Shown: positions 52,466 through 60,959, counted from the first letter of the stretch. The stretch: DNA of 64,000 bases from WHTI01 sp963756365 (GCA_963756365.1 CAVWNF010000003.1:372001-436000); one strand, 5' to 3'. Numbers and translations: made by a program. Notes: generated by a model not told the origin, from the letters alone.

Positions 52466-53956
52466 TTGACCGGAGCGTCGCCCCACCCCGATTTCAGGTC
52501 GATGCTGGAACGCTTGCCTGCGGTTGTCTACGCGCTCGCGCGAGATGGCACGCCGCTGTATACGAGCCCACAGACCGAAACGGTCCTCGGCTACTCACAG
52601 GACGACGAACTGGAGACGCCCGAGGTCTGGTTCCTCCGGATGCACCCGGACGATCGTGACCAGGTCCGAGCCCTGTGGACCCGGACGATCGACACCGGCG
52701 AGCCGTTCGAGGTCGAGTACCGAACCCTCTATCCCGACGGTGAGTACCGCTGGGTCATCGAGCAAGCCCACGTCGTCAACGACGGGGACTCCGAGTACAT
52801 CCAAGGCGTCATCATGAATATCGATGCTCGCAAACGGGCGGAGGACGCCCTGGCGTCGAGCGAAACCAGGTTCCGGGCGATCTTCGAGAACTCGGGCATC
52901 GGAGCGGGCCTCGTGGATCGCGACGGCAAGATCGTTGCCACTAACAAGGTCTACCGCGACATGCTCGGCTACACCGCTGCGGAACTGTCCGGCATGACTT
53001 ATCTGGATCTCACGCATCCCGACGACGCGATCAAGAATCTCGAGGAGTCGCGCCGTGGGTTCAGTGGCGAGAGCGAAGGATTCCAGATGGAGAAGCGCTA
53101 CCTCCGCAGAGACGGCGAGGAGGTCTTCACGAAGCTCACTGTGTCGTTCATCCACGATCAAGGGGGCGAGTCGATCCTGTCGCTCGGGATGGTCGAGGAC
53201 ATCACCGAGACGCGGCGACTCGCCGATCAGTTGCGACGGTCCCACAAGATGGAGGCGATCGGGCGACTTGCCGCGGGCATCTCGCACGACTTCAACACTG
53301 TGCTGGCGCTGATCGACGGCTACTCGAGGATCCTCGAGAAGAAACTCCCGAGTGAGGAAGAGGAACTTCACGGCTATCTCCACGAGATCGTGAGCGCAAC
53401 CGAGCGCGGTGGATCGCTGATCAGACAGTTGCTCGAGTTCTCCCGCGATCCGGAGGTTGCGGCTCAGGTGTCCGACCTCGGTGTCCTGATCAAAGGGGTC
53501 GCAACACTCTTGATCAGGACCTTGGGCGAGCGTGTGGAGATGAAACTCGACCTCGGGGACGAGCTATGGCCAGCCCGGATAGATCCCACGAAGTTCGAGC
53601 AAGTGATCATGAACCTCGCGATCAACGCACGCGACGCGATCGCCGACGGTGGCACGTTCGCCCTGTCGGCCGAGAACGTGCTGGCGGATGATGTCCGTCG
53701 CTGGTATCCGGATCTGTCAGAGGGCGGTCGCTACGTCCGGATCACGGCCCAGGACGACGGCGCCGGGATGCCCAAAGAGGTGCTCGACCACCTGTTCGAA
53801 CCGTTCTTCTCGACCAAACCCCGCTCCGAAGGCACCGGCCTCGGCCTTTCGATCGTCTACGGCATCATCGACCAGGCGGACGGGTGCATCTACGTCGAGA
53901 GCGCCCCGGGCGAAGGAGCCAAGTTCGAGATCTTCCTCCCCTCCGCCGACGAGTAG
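52466..53956 (+). CDS. PAS-PAS sensor histidine kinase
   Basis: About 496 residues. Two PAS domains lie at about 12-130 (FRSMLERLPAVVYAL to MNIDARKRAE) and 140-255 (FRAIFENSGIGAGLVDRDG to VEDITETRR). They are followed by a dimerisation domain with phospho-acceptor His274 (LAAGISHDFNTVLALI) and an ATPase domain with NARDAI, DDGAGMP and GTGLGLSIVYGI. There is no transmembrane segment, so it senses a cytoplasmic signal. No response regulator is adjacent, making it an orphan here. The start is uncertain: TTG at 52466, or ATG at 52502, which begins the first PAS domain. Confidence 0.88.
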   Translation: MTGASPHPDFRSMLERLPAVVYALARDGTPLYTSPQTETVLGYSQDDELETPEVWFLRMHPDDRDQVRALWTRTIDTGEPFEVEYRTLYPDGEYRWVIEQAHVVNDGDSEYIQGVIMNIDARKRAEDALASSETRFRAIFENSGIGAGLVDRDGKIVATNKVYRDMLGYTAAELSGMTYLDLTHPDDAIKNLEESRRGFSGESEGFQMEKRYLRRDGEEVFTKLTVSFIHDQGGESILSLGMVEDITETRRLADQLRRSHKMEAIGRLAAGISHDFNTVLALIDGYSRILEKKLPSEEEELHGYLHEIVSATERGGSLIRQLLEFSRDPEVAAQVSDLGVLIKGVATLLIRTLGERVEMKLDLGDELWPARIDPTKFEQVIMNLAINARDAIADGGTFALSAENVLADDVRRWYPDLSEGGRYVRITAQDDGAGMPKEVLDHLFEPFFSTKPRSEGTGLGLSIVYGIIDQADGCIYVESAPGEGAKFEIFLPSADE

Positions 53957-54010
53957 GCTGACCGGGGGCAACGAACCCTGATAGGGGTTCAAGTCTGACC
54001 TCGGATGCGG

Positions 54011-54016
54011 TATCAT
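54011..54016 (+). promoter_or_regulatory. Promoter with -10 box TATCAT
   Basis: TATCAT ends seven bases before the ATG at 54023. A weak -35 (TTCAAG, 53988-53993) stands at a 17-base spacing. There is no ribosome site, so a leaderless message is expected. Confidence 0.45.
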
Positions 54017-54022
54017 CTGCAC

Positions 54023-54869
54023 ATGAGTAGCTGGGCAGGGAACCTGATCAAGCTGGCTCGTCACGACGCCGGGCTGTCCCAGCGCGAGCTGGCTAAACGG
54101 GCCGAGACCTCGCAGGGGGCCATCGCCGCCTACGAGTCCGGCAGCCGGTCGCCGAGCCTCGAGACGCTCACCCGCATCGTGCGGGCCGCAGGTCGGGACC
54201 TGCGCATCCAGGTGGTTCCTTACGACGACCATGATGACGCGGTGGCCGCCTACGAGGCGTCGCTGCCCGCCGAGGTCAGAGCTGCGCTGGAACGGGAACG
54301 CTCACGACTACGAGCCCAGGCGGCCGAGAGCGAGTCGGAGCTTAGGCGGATGCCGGAACTCGACAATCAGCTGCAGATGATCGTCGAGTGTCTCGATCGT
54401 CACCATGTCTCGTACGTGGTGATCGGCGGCGTCGCGGCGATGCTGCAGGACGTCCCGATCCCGGAGACCATCGATGTCGACGTCGTGCCGGCCCGCGCCG
54501 AGAAGAACCTCAGGTCGCTCGCGAACGCGCTGATCGAGATGGAGGCTCGCCTGCGAGTGCCGGGTGACCCTGAGGGCGTGGTCGATCCCGCTCGACGAGA
54601 AGACCTTCCGCAACATCTCGACGCTCACGTTCGTCACCCGCTTCGGGCCCTTCGACATCCTCTTCGACCCCGCCGGGGCACCGCAGTACGAGGATCTCGC
54701 TGAGAATGCCGTCGTGATGGAGCGTTTCGGGATCGAGGTGGCGGTGGCGTCGGTCGGTGACCTGATCTCTATGAAGCGGGCCGCAGGTCGAGAGAAGGAC
54801 GCCGCACACCTGACGGTGCTCGTCGAGTTCACCAAGACGCAAGGAGAAGGGGGAGGGGCAAAGTTGTGA
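54023..54869 (+). CDS. XRE-type HTH protein with AbiEii-like nucleotidyltransferase domain, frameshifted
   Basis: The composite of about 280 residues starts with a helix-turn-helix domain (residues about 5-60, LSQRELAKRAETSQGAIAAYESG). A charged helical linker follows, then a nucleotidyltransferase-fold region with YVVIGGVAAMLQ and IDVDVVPARA, continuing in the other frame with FVTRFGPFDILFDPAG, VVMERFGIEVAVASVGDLISMKRA and GREKDAAHL. This resembles AbiEii/DUF6036-type proteins of toxin-antitoxin or abortive-infection systems, fused to a DNA-binding part that may self-regulate. No partner is adjacent. The frames meet near 54578, where one base too many is present. Confidence 0.7.
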
Positions 54870-54929
54870 GCGAAAGGTTCGGGCTCCACGGCAGCGGATC
54901 CCTGCGACATCGAGCAGGAAAGTATTCGC

Positions 54930-55485
54930 ATGACGAGTCTCGGGCCCGCGTCTTCGGGTGTTCTGGCTGAGTGGATCAAAGAGGGGATCCGGAGCCTCGA
55001 CAGCACGGTCGGGTCTCTGATCCCGGATGGATACGAGAGCTATCTCGGGTTCTTGCATCCGCCGCCGGACCGAACGGGGTCCGCACCACGTGGGCCGATG
55101 TGTGCGATGAGGTGCAGGTCCGCCTCCATCCCGAGCTGAGCTGGACGGACCTCCCCTCGGAGGAACTCGCACGGCTCCAGATCTCGGAACCCCTGTTGGG
55201 GAACCTCGACAAGGACGTTATCGACGCGATCCTTCCCGCGCTCCTCGAACTCACCGAGACCCCGGACGCCTGTTGGTTCGCGGTGTGGGAGGGCTGGAGT
55301 GGTCTCCAACCGTCCGTGCTCTCCGGCCCTACCTTCGAACTTCCCGCCCGGAGATTCCACCTGCTGGAGGGCCCGGTCGGTGCGGCTTCGGAGTCCGCGA
55401 GCGTGGACCCAGGATGGCATCAGAGCTTCTCCTCCAAGGAACCGGGCCGCGGCACCGATGGAGGTGCACGTCCGAAACTGGCTAG
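54930..55485 (+). pseudogene. Degraded or frameshifted hypothetical gene
   Basis: Three frames appear to continue one another: MTSLGPASSGVLAEWIKEG to GYESYLGFLHP (to about 55065), then GPNGVRTTWADVCDEV through PDACWFAVWEGWSGLQ and FHLLEGPV (to about 55400), then QGTGPRHRWRCTSE to a stop at 55485. The LHP...W-A-x-V, CWFA-WEG and late R-x-W-x-x-x-(S/T)-E pattern recalls a family of uncharacterised actinobacterial proteins, but the C-terminus looks cut short. The end overlaps the convergent PD40 gene by four bases. True decay is more plausible here than for the other broken genes. Confidence 0.4.
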
Positions 55486-56444
55486 GGGCGCGGCCGCCAA
55501 TCGGGCGCGACCTCATAGTTCTGACCGCTGCCTTCCCCGCCGGTCAGACGTCTCTGGTGCGATCCGTCGGCCCGCATGACCCACAGGTCGTCGTCTCGGG
55601 TGAATGCGATCTTGTCCCCATCGGGTGAGAAAACGGCAGCTAGATCGGTGCCAGAGCTGTCGGTTGTGAGCCGGACCTCCCCCGAACCGTTGCGGTGCAT
55701 CTTGAAGAGCTGCCAACCCTCCTCGGAGATCACGGAGCCGAGGTAGCGAGAGAACACGATCCTTCTGCCGTTCGGGGACCACGACGGATAGGTCTCGCCT
55801 TCCTCGGACCGGGTCAGGTTCTTCCTCCTCTTCCCGTTGCTCCGCATCGAGAAGATGTCCTGATTCCCGGGGCGGTTACTTACGAACGCGATCCTCTTTC
55901 CATCCGGCGACCATTCGGGATGGTCGTCGTAGGCCCTCGTCCTCGTCAATCGGGTGACTCGCGACCCATCCGCTCTCATCTTGAAGATGTCCCACTGAAA
56001 CTTCCCCGGGCCGAGTTGGAAGATCCGTACGAAGACGATCCACCGACCGTTCGGGGACCACGACGGGGAGGTGTCCGCGACCTGGTTGTGGGTGAGGCGA
56101 CGCCTGTTGTCCCCATGTGCATCCATCGTGCAGATCTCGCCGCTCTTCTGGGTGGCCCGCTCACCGAAAGGTGCTCTGCACCGGTAGACCAGTCTGGTGC
56201 CACTCGCAGACCATTGCGGATCGGTGTCGCCGCGCCGGTTCCGAGTCAGCCGCTTGGCCGACGAGCCGTCGGGCCGGATCGTGTAGATCTCCTGGTCGGT
56301 GGCTCCGCTGCCGTCGAAATCGACATAAGCGATCCGCCCGTTCCGCCCGGGGAAGGTGGCACCCGCGTTCCCTTGCAGGGGAACGAGAAGGATCCCTATC
56401 GTGAGAAGGACCAGTGTCGTTTCGGGAAGACGGCTCTTGGACAT
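55482..56444 (-). CDS. Secreted TolB-like PD40 beta-propeller protein
   Basis: A 320-residue protein with a signal peptide (LPETTLVLLTIGILLVPL, cleavage near NAGA) and about six PD40 repeats. Each has the form (W/F)SPDG-(K/R)-IAF followed by (D/E)IF-M-x-x-DG and RLT. It should form a beta-propeller outside the cytoplasm. In TolB this fold binds partner proteins; here no partner is known. The ATG at 56444 is chosen because GGAGG lies eight bases upstream; ATG at 56459 is also in frame. It faces the second PD40 gene, with a small lipoprotein-like frame between them. Confidence 0.87.
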   Translation of the reverse strand: MSKSRLPETTLVLLTIGILLVPLQGNAGATFPGRNGRIAYVDFDGSGATDQEIYTIRPDGSSAKRLTRNRRGDTDPQWSASGTRLVYRCRAPFGERATQKSGEICTMDAHGDNRRRLTHNQVADTSPSWSPNGRWIVFVRIFQLGPGKFQWDIFKMRADGSRVTRLTRTRAYDDHPEWSPDGKRIAFVSNRPGNQDIFSMRSNGKRRKNLTRSEEGETYPSWSPNGRRIVFSRYLGSVISEEGWQLFKMHRNGSGEVRLTTDSSGTDLAAVFSPDGDKIAFTRDDDLWVMRADGSHQRRLTGGEGSGQNYEVAPDWRPRP

Positions 56445-56487
56445 CCCGACAGCCTCCATCAAAGTTCACGGGAGTTCCAGCGCTCGA

Positions 56488-56830
56488 TCAGAGGTTGCAT
56501 AGGAGGGCGATCGCTCTATCGAGTTGTTGCTGGATCCGAATTCCCTCGGCTGATGCCCTCAAGAGTTCCACGGCACGATCCACGGGGATGGTTTGCGGCC
56601 CCCGTTCCTGAACACTCTCAAGACGAGCGATCGTAGTGGCCTCGTCCCCGGACTCGAGCGCAGCAGCCGCTTTCCTGACATCTCCGCAACTCTCCCGTTC
56701 GAGCTGAGAGTGTGTTTCCTGAGCGGCACGATCGTCGTCTAGCAGGTTGCAACCGTTTCCGACGAGCAAGAGCGACAAGAGTGGAACGATCCACCGTGCC
56801 TGGCGTGGTCCCCGTCTTTGGAATCTCTCT
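56488..56830 (-). CDS. Small lipoprotein-like reading frame, start unresolved
   Basis: About 110 residues. A basic start (RERFQRRGPRQARW) precedes a hydrophobic stretch (IVPLLSLLLVGNGC), with a cysteine placed as in a lipobox. A charged helical domain follows, ending LDRAIALLCNL. No ATG or GTG lies at the expected place; the next in-frame starts are far upstream inside the divergent PD40 gene. A frameshift or a rare start codon is possible. It lies between two PD40 genes and may belong with them. Confidence 0.4.
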
Positions 56831-56833
56831 CTG

Positions 56834-56839
56834 TAGGAT
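56834..56839 (+). promoter_or_regulatory. Leaderless-type -10 box TAGGAT
   Basis: TAGGAT ends seven bases before the second of two adjacent ATG codons, supporting 56846 rather than 56843 as the start of the PD40 gene. Confidence 0.4.
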
Positions 56840-56845
56840 CCGATG

Positions 56846-57766
56846 ATGCGCTTCCTTTCCCGTGCTCCCCTAGGTGCGCTGATGCTGGTCGTTGCCCTGA
56901 CTTTCGTTCCGTTGGGATCATCGCGGTCGGAGGCGCAGGCTAGACGCGATCCAGGCTCGAGTTCCTCTTTGGTCTTTGTTAGGAGAGGGCGATTGGTCAC
57001 GCTCGATCTTCGGCGGGGCACGACTTCGCGGATGACGGACCGACCGCTCCGTGCTCACGGACCCGCATGGGCGCCCAACGTTAAGAAGATCGCCTTCTCC
57101 TGTCGGCCCGATGGAGGTGATTCCGACATCTGTATCGTCAATGTTGCGAGCAAGATGGTGGAAACGATCACGACCGACGGCGGTGCAGAGGACGAACCGA
57201 CATGGGCCCCGGGGGGTGGATCGCTGTATTTCGTGAGGTCGATGGGCATGGGGCTGGGGGAAAGCCTGATCCGGCTGAGGCTATCTACCGGAGATGAGGA
57301 GGTGGTCACCACCCAAACCACGATCTCCGCTCCTGACGTCAGCCCCGACGGGACCAAAGTGGCGTTCGGTTCGCTCCCAGTGGGGAAGTCCTCGGAGGAT
57401 CTCTTCATCATGAACGTTGACGGGACTTCCCTCGAACAGATCACGGACAACGACGTCCCTGATCGGAACCCTGCTTGGTCCCCCGATGCAAGTCAGATCG
57501 CCTTTGATCGCTTCAAGGAGGGGAGCTCAGCAGTCGCATCCAAGTATGTGCTTCGCCTCTACTCGGTTGATGATGGCAAGGTCGCAAAGGTGAAGAGAGG
57601 GATCGGCATCCACCCCTCATGGGCTCCGGGGGGCCGGAGGATCGCCTTCTATCGCCTGGTAGATGGGACTCAGTTCGACCTCTTCACGGTTCGCAGGTCG
57701 GGGGGCAACAGAACCCGACTCACGGCTACCAAGGCCGACGAACTTGAGCCGGACTGGTCTCTGTGA
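56846..57766 (+). CDS. Secreted TolB-like PD40 beta-propeller protein (second)
   Basis: A 306-residue protein with a signal peptide (APLGALMLVVALTFVPLG, cleavage near EAQA) and about five propeller repeats: AWAPNVKKIAF, TWAPGGGSLYF, DVSPDGTKVAF, AWSPDASQIAF and SWAPGGRRIAFY. Several are followed by DLF-I-NVDG or DLFTVRRSGG and a (Q/R)-(I/L)-T turn. It has the same fold as the protein at 55482 but is clearly diverged from it. A role in envelope protein interaction is inferred from the fold only. It is convergent with ccr, with six bases between. Confidence 0.85.
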   Translation: MRFLSRAPLGALMLVVALTFVPLGSSRSEAQARRDPGSSSSLVFVRRGRLVTLDLRRGTTSRMTDRPLRAHGPAWAPNVKKIAFSCRPDGGDSDICIVNVASKMVETITTDGGAEDEPTWAPGGGSLYFVRSMGMGLGESLIRLRLSTGDEEVVTTQTTISAPDVSPDGTKVAFGSLPVGKSSEDLFIMNVDGTSLEQITDNDVPDRNPAWSPDASQIAFDRFKEGSSAVASKYVLRLYSVDDGKVAKVKRGIGIHPSWAPGGRRIAFYRLVDGTQFDLFTVRRSGGNRTRLTATKADELEPDWSL

Positions 57767-57772
57767 CCACGC

Positions 57773-59119
57773 TCAGTCCGAGAAGCGTTTGAAGACGTTG
57801 ATCTCCTCGAGGTGCTTGGCGCGTAGTTCCTCGTCGCTCACGCCGAGGCCGTCTTCGGGGGCCAGGACCCGGATGCCGATCTTGCCGGTGTGCAGGTTCT
57901 TGTGGACCTGGGATGCGGCCTCTCCGGTCTCTGCCAGGGGATAGGTCTTCGACAGGATCGGGTGGATCATGCCGAGCGCGGCGAGGCGGTTCGACTCCCA
58001 TGCTTCTTTGTAGTTGGCGAAGTGCGAGCCGATGATCGACTTGAGGTGCATCCACAGCCTCCGGTTGTCGTACTCGTGGCGGTAGCCGGAGGTCGATGCG
58101 CAGGTGACGACCTTGCCGCCACGCTTGGCGACGTAGACGCTCGCACCGAAGGTGGCGCGCCCGGGGTGCTCGAAGACGATGTCGGGGTCCTCGCCGGTCA
58201 TCGAGCGGATCTGCTTGCCGAAGCGGCGCATCTCCTTCTCGTTGGGCTCGTCGCCGTCCCAGAAGTTGTAGCCCTCGGCCTTGCGATCGATGACGTGCTC
58301 GACGCCGATCTCGTGGAGTAGCTCGACCTTCTCGGGTGAGGACACGACGCCGACGGGGATGCCGCCGCCGTTGAGCACGTACTGGCACGCGAACCCGCCG
58401 AGGCCCCCGGTCGCGCCCCAGATCAGAACGACGTCGCCCTGCTTCATGTTGGCGCCGTTGGGCGAGACGAGCATGCGGTACGAGGTGGACGACACGAGCC
58501 CGAGGCACGCGGCCTCTTCCCACGTCAGGTGCTTGGGCTTGGGCATCAACTGGTTGGCCTTGACCATCGCGATCTCGCTCAGGCTTCCGAAGTTCGTCTC
58601 GAAGCCCCAGATCTTCTGGCCCGGGTCCATCATCGAGTCGTCGTGGCCCACCGGCGCTTCCATGTCGACGTAGTTGCAGTGGATCGTGACCTCGTCGCCC
58701 GGCTTCCAGCGGGTGACGCCCTCGCCGATGCGGAGCACGACCGCAGAGGCGTCGCTACCAACGATGTGGTAGTCGAGGTCGTGGCGAGCGGCGAGCTCTG
58801 ACTCCTTGCCGAAGCGCTCGAGGAACCGAAACGTCGAAACCGGCTCGAAGATCGAGGTCCATACGGTGTTGAAGTTGACGGCCGAGGCCATGATCCCGAC
58901 CAGGACCTCGTTGGGGCCGAGCGGGGGGAGTGGCACCTGATCGACGTGGAGGGACTTGCTGGGGTCTTTGTCCTTGCTATCGAGCCCCTCGAACATGTCC
59001 TCTTCGTCTTTGCGGGTGAACGCCGCGGTGACGGTCTCGGGCAGCTCGATGGCGGCGAGTTCATCGCCGCCGGCGCCCTCGAGGATCGCCTTCCTGATCT
59101 GGTCGATGGAACCGGCCAC
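57773..59119 (-). CDS. ccr: Crotonyl-CoA carboxylase/reductase
   Basis: A 448-residue MDR-superfamily enzyme that reductively carboxylates crotonyl-CoA to (2S)-ethylmalonyl-CoA with NADPH, the key step of the ethylmalonyl-CoA pathway. Diagnostic stretches are MASAVNFNTVWTSIFEPVSTF, HNLDYHIVGSDASAVV-like HDLDYHIVGSDASAV, FGSLSEIAMVKANQLMPKP, the NADPH loop WGATGGLGGFA at about 234-244, and FEHPGRATFGASVYVAKRGG. The length matches actinobacterial Ccr. The GTG at 59119 has AAGGGA about nine bases upstream; GTG at 59146 is the alternative. Divergent from an acyl-CoA dehydrogenase. Confidence 0.94.
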   Translation of the reverse strand: MAGSIDQIRKAILEGAGGDELAAIELPETVTAAFTRKDEEDMFEGLDSKDKDPSKSLHVDQVPLPPLGPNEVLVGIMASAVNFNTVWTSIFEPVSTFRFLERFGKESELAARHDLDYHIVGSDASAVVLRIGEGVTRWKPGDEVTIHCNYVDMEAPVGHDDSMMDPGQKIWGFETNFGSLSEIAMVKANQLMPKPKHLTWEEAACLGLVSSTSYRMLVSPNGANMKQGDVVLIWGATGGLGGFACQYVLNGGGIPVGVVSSPEKVELLHEIGVEHVIDRKAEGYNFWDGDEPNEKEMRRFGKQIRSMTGEDPDIVFEHPGRATFGASVYVAKRGGKVVTCASTSGYRHEYDNRRLWMHLKSIIGSHFANYKEAWESNRLAALGMIHPILSKTYPLAETGEAASQVHKNLHTGKIGIRVLAPEDGLGVSDEELRAKHLEEINVFKRFSD

Positions 59120-59205
59120 TTCGTCGTTCCCTTCTAGTCGGCTCACCTCTTCGGTCCGCCCCCCGGCAGGGGCGTACTTTACCCGGCTCGCTCGGTCTTC
59201 TATCC

Positions 59206-59220
59206 AGCGGCGGGTACCAT
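59206..59220 (+). promoter_or_regulatory. Promoter element AGCGGCGGGTACCAT, leaderless-type
   Basis: The TACCAT box (59215-59220) ends eight bases before the ATG at 59228. The full 15 bases repeat those at 51193-51207 before the thiolase gene, and similarity extends a few bases further upstream with one gap. Confidence 0.5.
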
Positions 59221-59227
59221 TCGGGAC

Positions 59228-60407
59228 ATGAGCCAAGGACTGAATTTCTCGCTGACAGACGAACAGGAAGCGTTCAGATCGTCCGTACGCCAGTTCGTGG
59301 AGGACAAGATCGCTCCACGTGCGGCCGAGGTCGATGAGAGCGACGAGTTCCCCTGGGATCTCGACGAACTGTTCGTGAAGAACGGCTTCACCGGGGTCTC
59401 GTATCCCGAGGAGTACGGCGGTTACGGGGGCGGCGCCCTCGAGCTGGCGATCCTGATCGAGGAGGTGTCCCGCTGGTCGGCTGGTATCGCCCTGGTCCCC
59501 GCCGTGAACAAGCTGGGTGCGATCCCGATCCTCCTCGCGGGGACCGACGATCAGAAGAAACTTGTGTGTGAGGGCATCTCGACCGGTGCGCACCGGATGA
59601 GCTACTGCCTCACCGAGCCGGGCTCGGGTTCCGATGCAGGCGCGATGAAGAGCAAGGCGGTTCAGGACGGCGACGACTGGATCCTCAACGGGACGAAGCG
59701 CTTCATCACGAACGCCGGTGCGTCCGACCTCTACACGTACTTCGCGGTGAGCGACCCCGACGGCGACAAGGGACGCAACATCACTTGCTTCCTCGTGTCG
59801 AGTGACATGAAGGGCTTCGAGATCGGCAAGAAGGAAGACAAGATGGGCATCCGCGGATCGCCCACCCGCGAGGTCATCCTCAACGACGTGCGCGTCCCCA
59901 AGGAGAACGTCGTCGGCGAGGTCGGCCAAGGGTTCGCCGATCGCGATGCGCACCCTCGATTTCTCACGTCCCTCGGTCGCGGCGCAAGCGCTCGGTATCG
60001 CACAGGGAGCGTTCGACTTCGCGGTCGGCTACGTCAAGGAGCGGCAGCAGTTCGGCAAGCCGCTCGCCGCGTTCCAGGGGATGCAATTCATGTTCGCTGA
60101 CATGGCGATGAAGATCGAGACGTCACGCCTCGCCGTTTATCAGGCCGCGACCGCGATCGACAACAGCAAGTGGGACCTCAAGCCCGATGCGCGTGTCTCG
60201 TACCTCGCTGCGATCGCCAAGTGCTACGCGTCGGACTCGGCGATGTCGGTCACGACCGATTGCGTCCAGGCGCTCGGGGGCTACGGCTACGTCAAGGAGT
60301 ACCCGGTCGAGCGCTTGATGCGCGACGCGAAGATCACCCAGATCTACGAAGGCACGAACCAGATCCAGCGCATGGTCATCGCCCGCAGCATCTTCGGAGG
60401 CAGGTAG
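59228..60407 (+). CDS. Acyl-CoA dehydrogenase, frameshifted
   Basis: The composite of about 393 residues is a normal acyl-CoA dehydrogenase: FSLTDEQEAFRSSVRQFVE, YCLTEPGSGSDAGA, WILNGTKRFITNAG, the KMGIRGSPTREV middle domain, then in the second frame RQQFGKPLAAFQGMQFMFADMA, QALGGYGYVKEYP and the catalytic-base loop IYEGTNQIQR. The frames meet near 59937, where one extra base in GCCGATC breaks GQGFAIAMRTLDFSRP. It is divergent from ccr and shares a promoter element with the thiolase, so a role in the same route (possibly methylsuccinyl-CoA or a related oxidation) is plausible but unproven. Confidence 0.85.
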
Positions 60408-60413
60408 CCCGAG

Positions 60414-60887
60414 GTGCGGACGGGTTACGACTCCCCGATACCGCCGGTCGACGAGCTCGTAGATGTCGGCGGCGGAGGTTCGGGCTGGGTCGTGGTCGCC
60501 CGCGCTAGAGATGACATCGACGCCCATCTCTTGATGGGGCGACTGAACGAGGCGGGGATCGAGACCAGCACGATCAAGGATCGCGGCGCGCCGGGCTCGT
60601 GGATGTATGGAGGCTCCAACCCGTGGGCCCCCGTATCGGTCCTCGTCAAGCGGGTCCAGCTGGACGACGCCAAGCTCGTCCTCGCGGAGATCTCGTTCGA
60701 TTCCCCCGACGCCGAACCGCCCCCCGAGCCTGTTACCCGGGGCGAACGGGTGCGAGCGGGGGCGATCTGGTGGGTCGTTGCGATAACGCTCGGGATACTC
60801 CTGACCGGGATCACGTTCCTGGGGGTCGCGTCTCGAGGGAACGACGGGATCAGATGCGAGATCCCCATCCTCTGCGGAAGTGAATAG
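60414..60887 (+). CDS. DUF2007-like protein with a C-terminal membrane segment
   Basis: A 157-residue protein. After a short proline-rich start, residues about 24-92 (WVVVARARDDIDAHLLMGRLNEAGIET and an ending LVKRVQLDDAKLVLAEI) match the DUF2007 pattern, a small ferredoxin-like fold of unknown function. A proline-rich linker leads to a transmembrane helix at about 118-140 (IWWVVAITLGILLTGITFLG). It begins at a GTG six bases after the dehydrogenase stop, so it is probably co-transcribed. Confidence 0.72.
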   Translation: MRTGYDSPIPPVDELVDVGGGGSGWVVVARARDDIDAHLLMGRLNEAGIETSTIKDRGAPGSWMYGGSNPWAPVSVLVKRVQLDDAKLVLAEISFDSPDAEPPPEPVTRGERVRAGAIWWVVAITLGILLTGITFLGVASRGNDGIRCEIPILCGSE

Positions 60888-60953
60888 GGCGTCGCCGTAT
60901 GGAGATTCCGCGCGAACGCTCGGACGATGCAACCTTTGCCAGTGCCCTGCACT

Positions 60954-60959
60954 CATAAT
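60954..60959 (+). promoter_or_regulatory. Possible -10 box CATAAT
   Basis: CATAAT ends ten bases before the ATG at 60969; no ribosome site lies between. It would give a leaderless or nearly leaderless message for the LCP gene. Confidence 0.35.

Noticed and set aside
59900..59960. Programmed ribosomal frameshift in the acyl-CoA dehydrogenase
   Set aside because: There is no slippery heptamer, no downstream structure of note, and no family precedent; a one-base sequence error is simpler.
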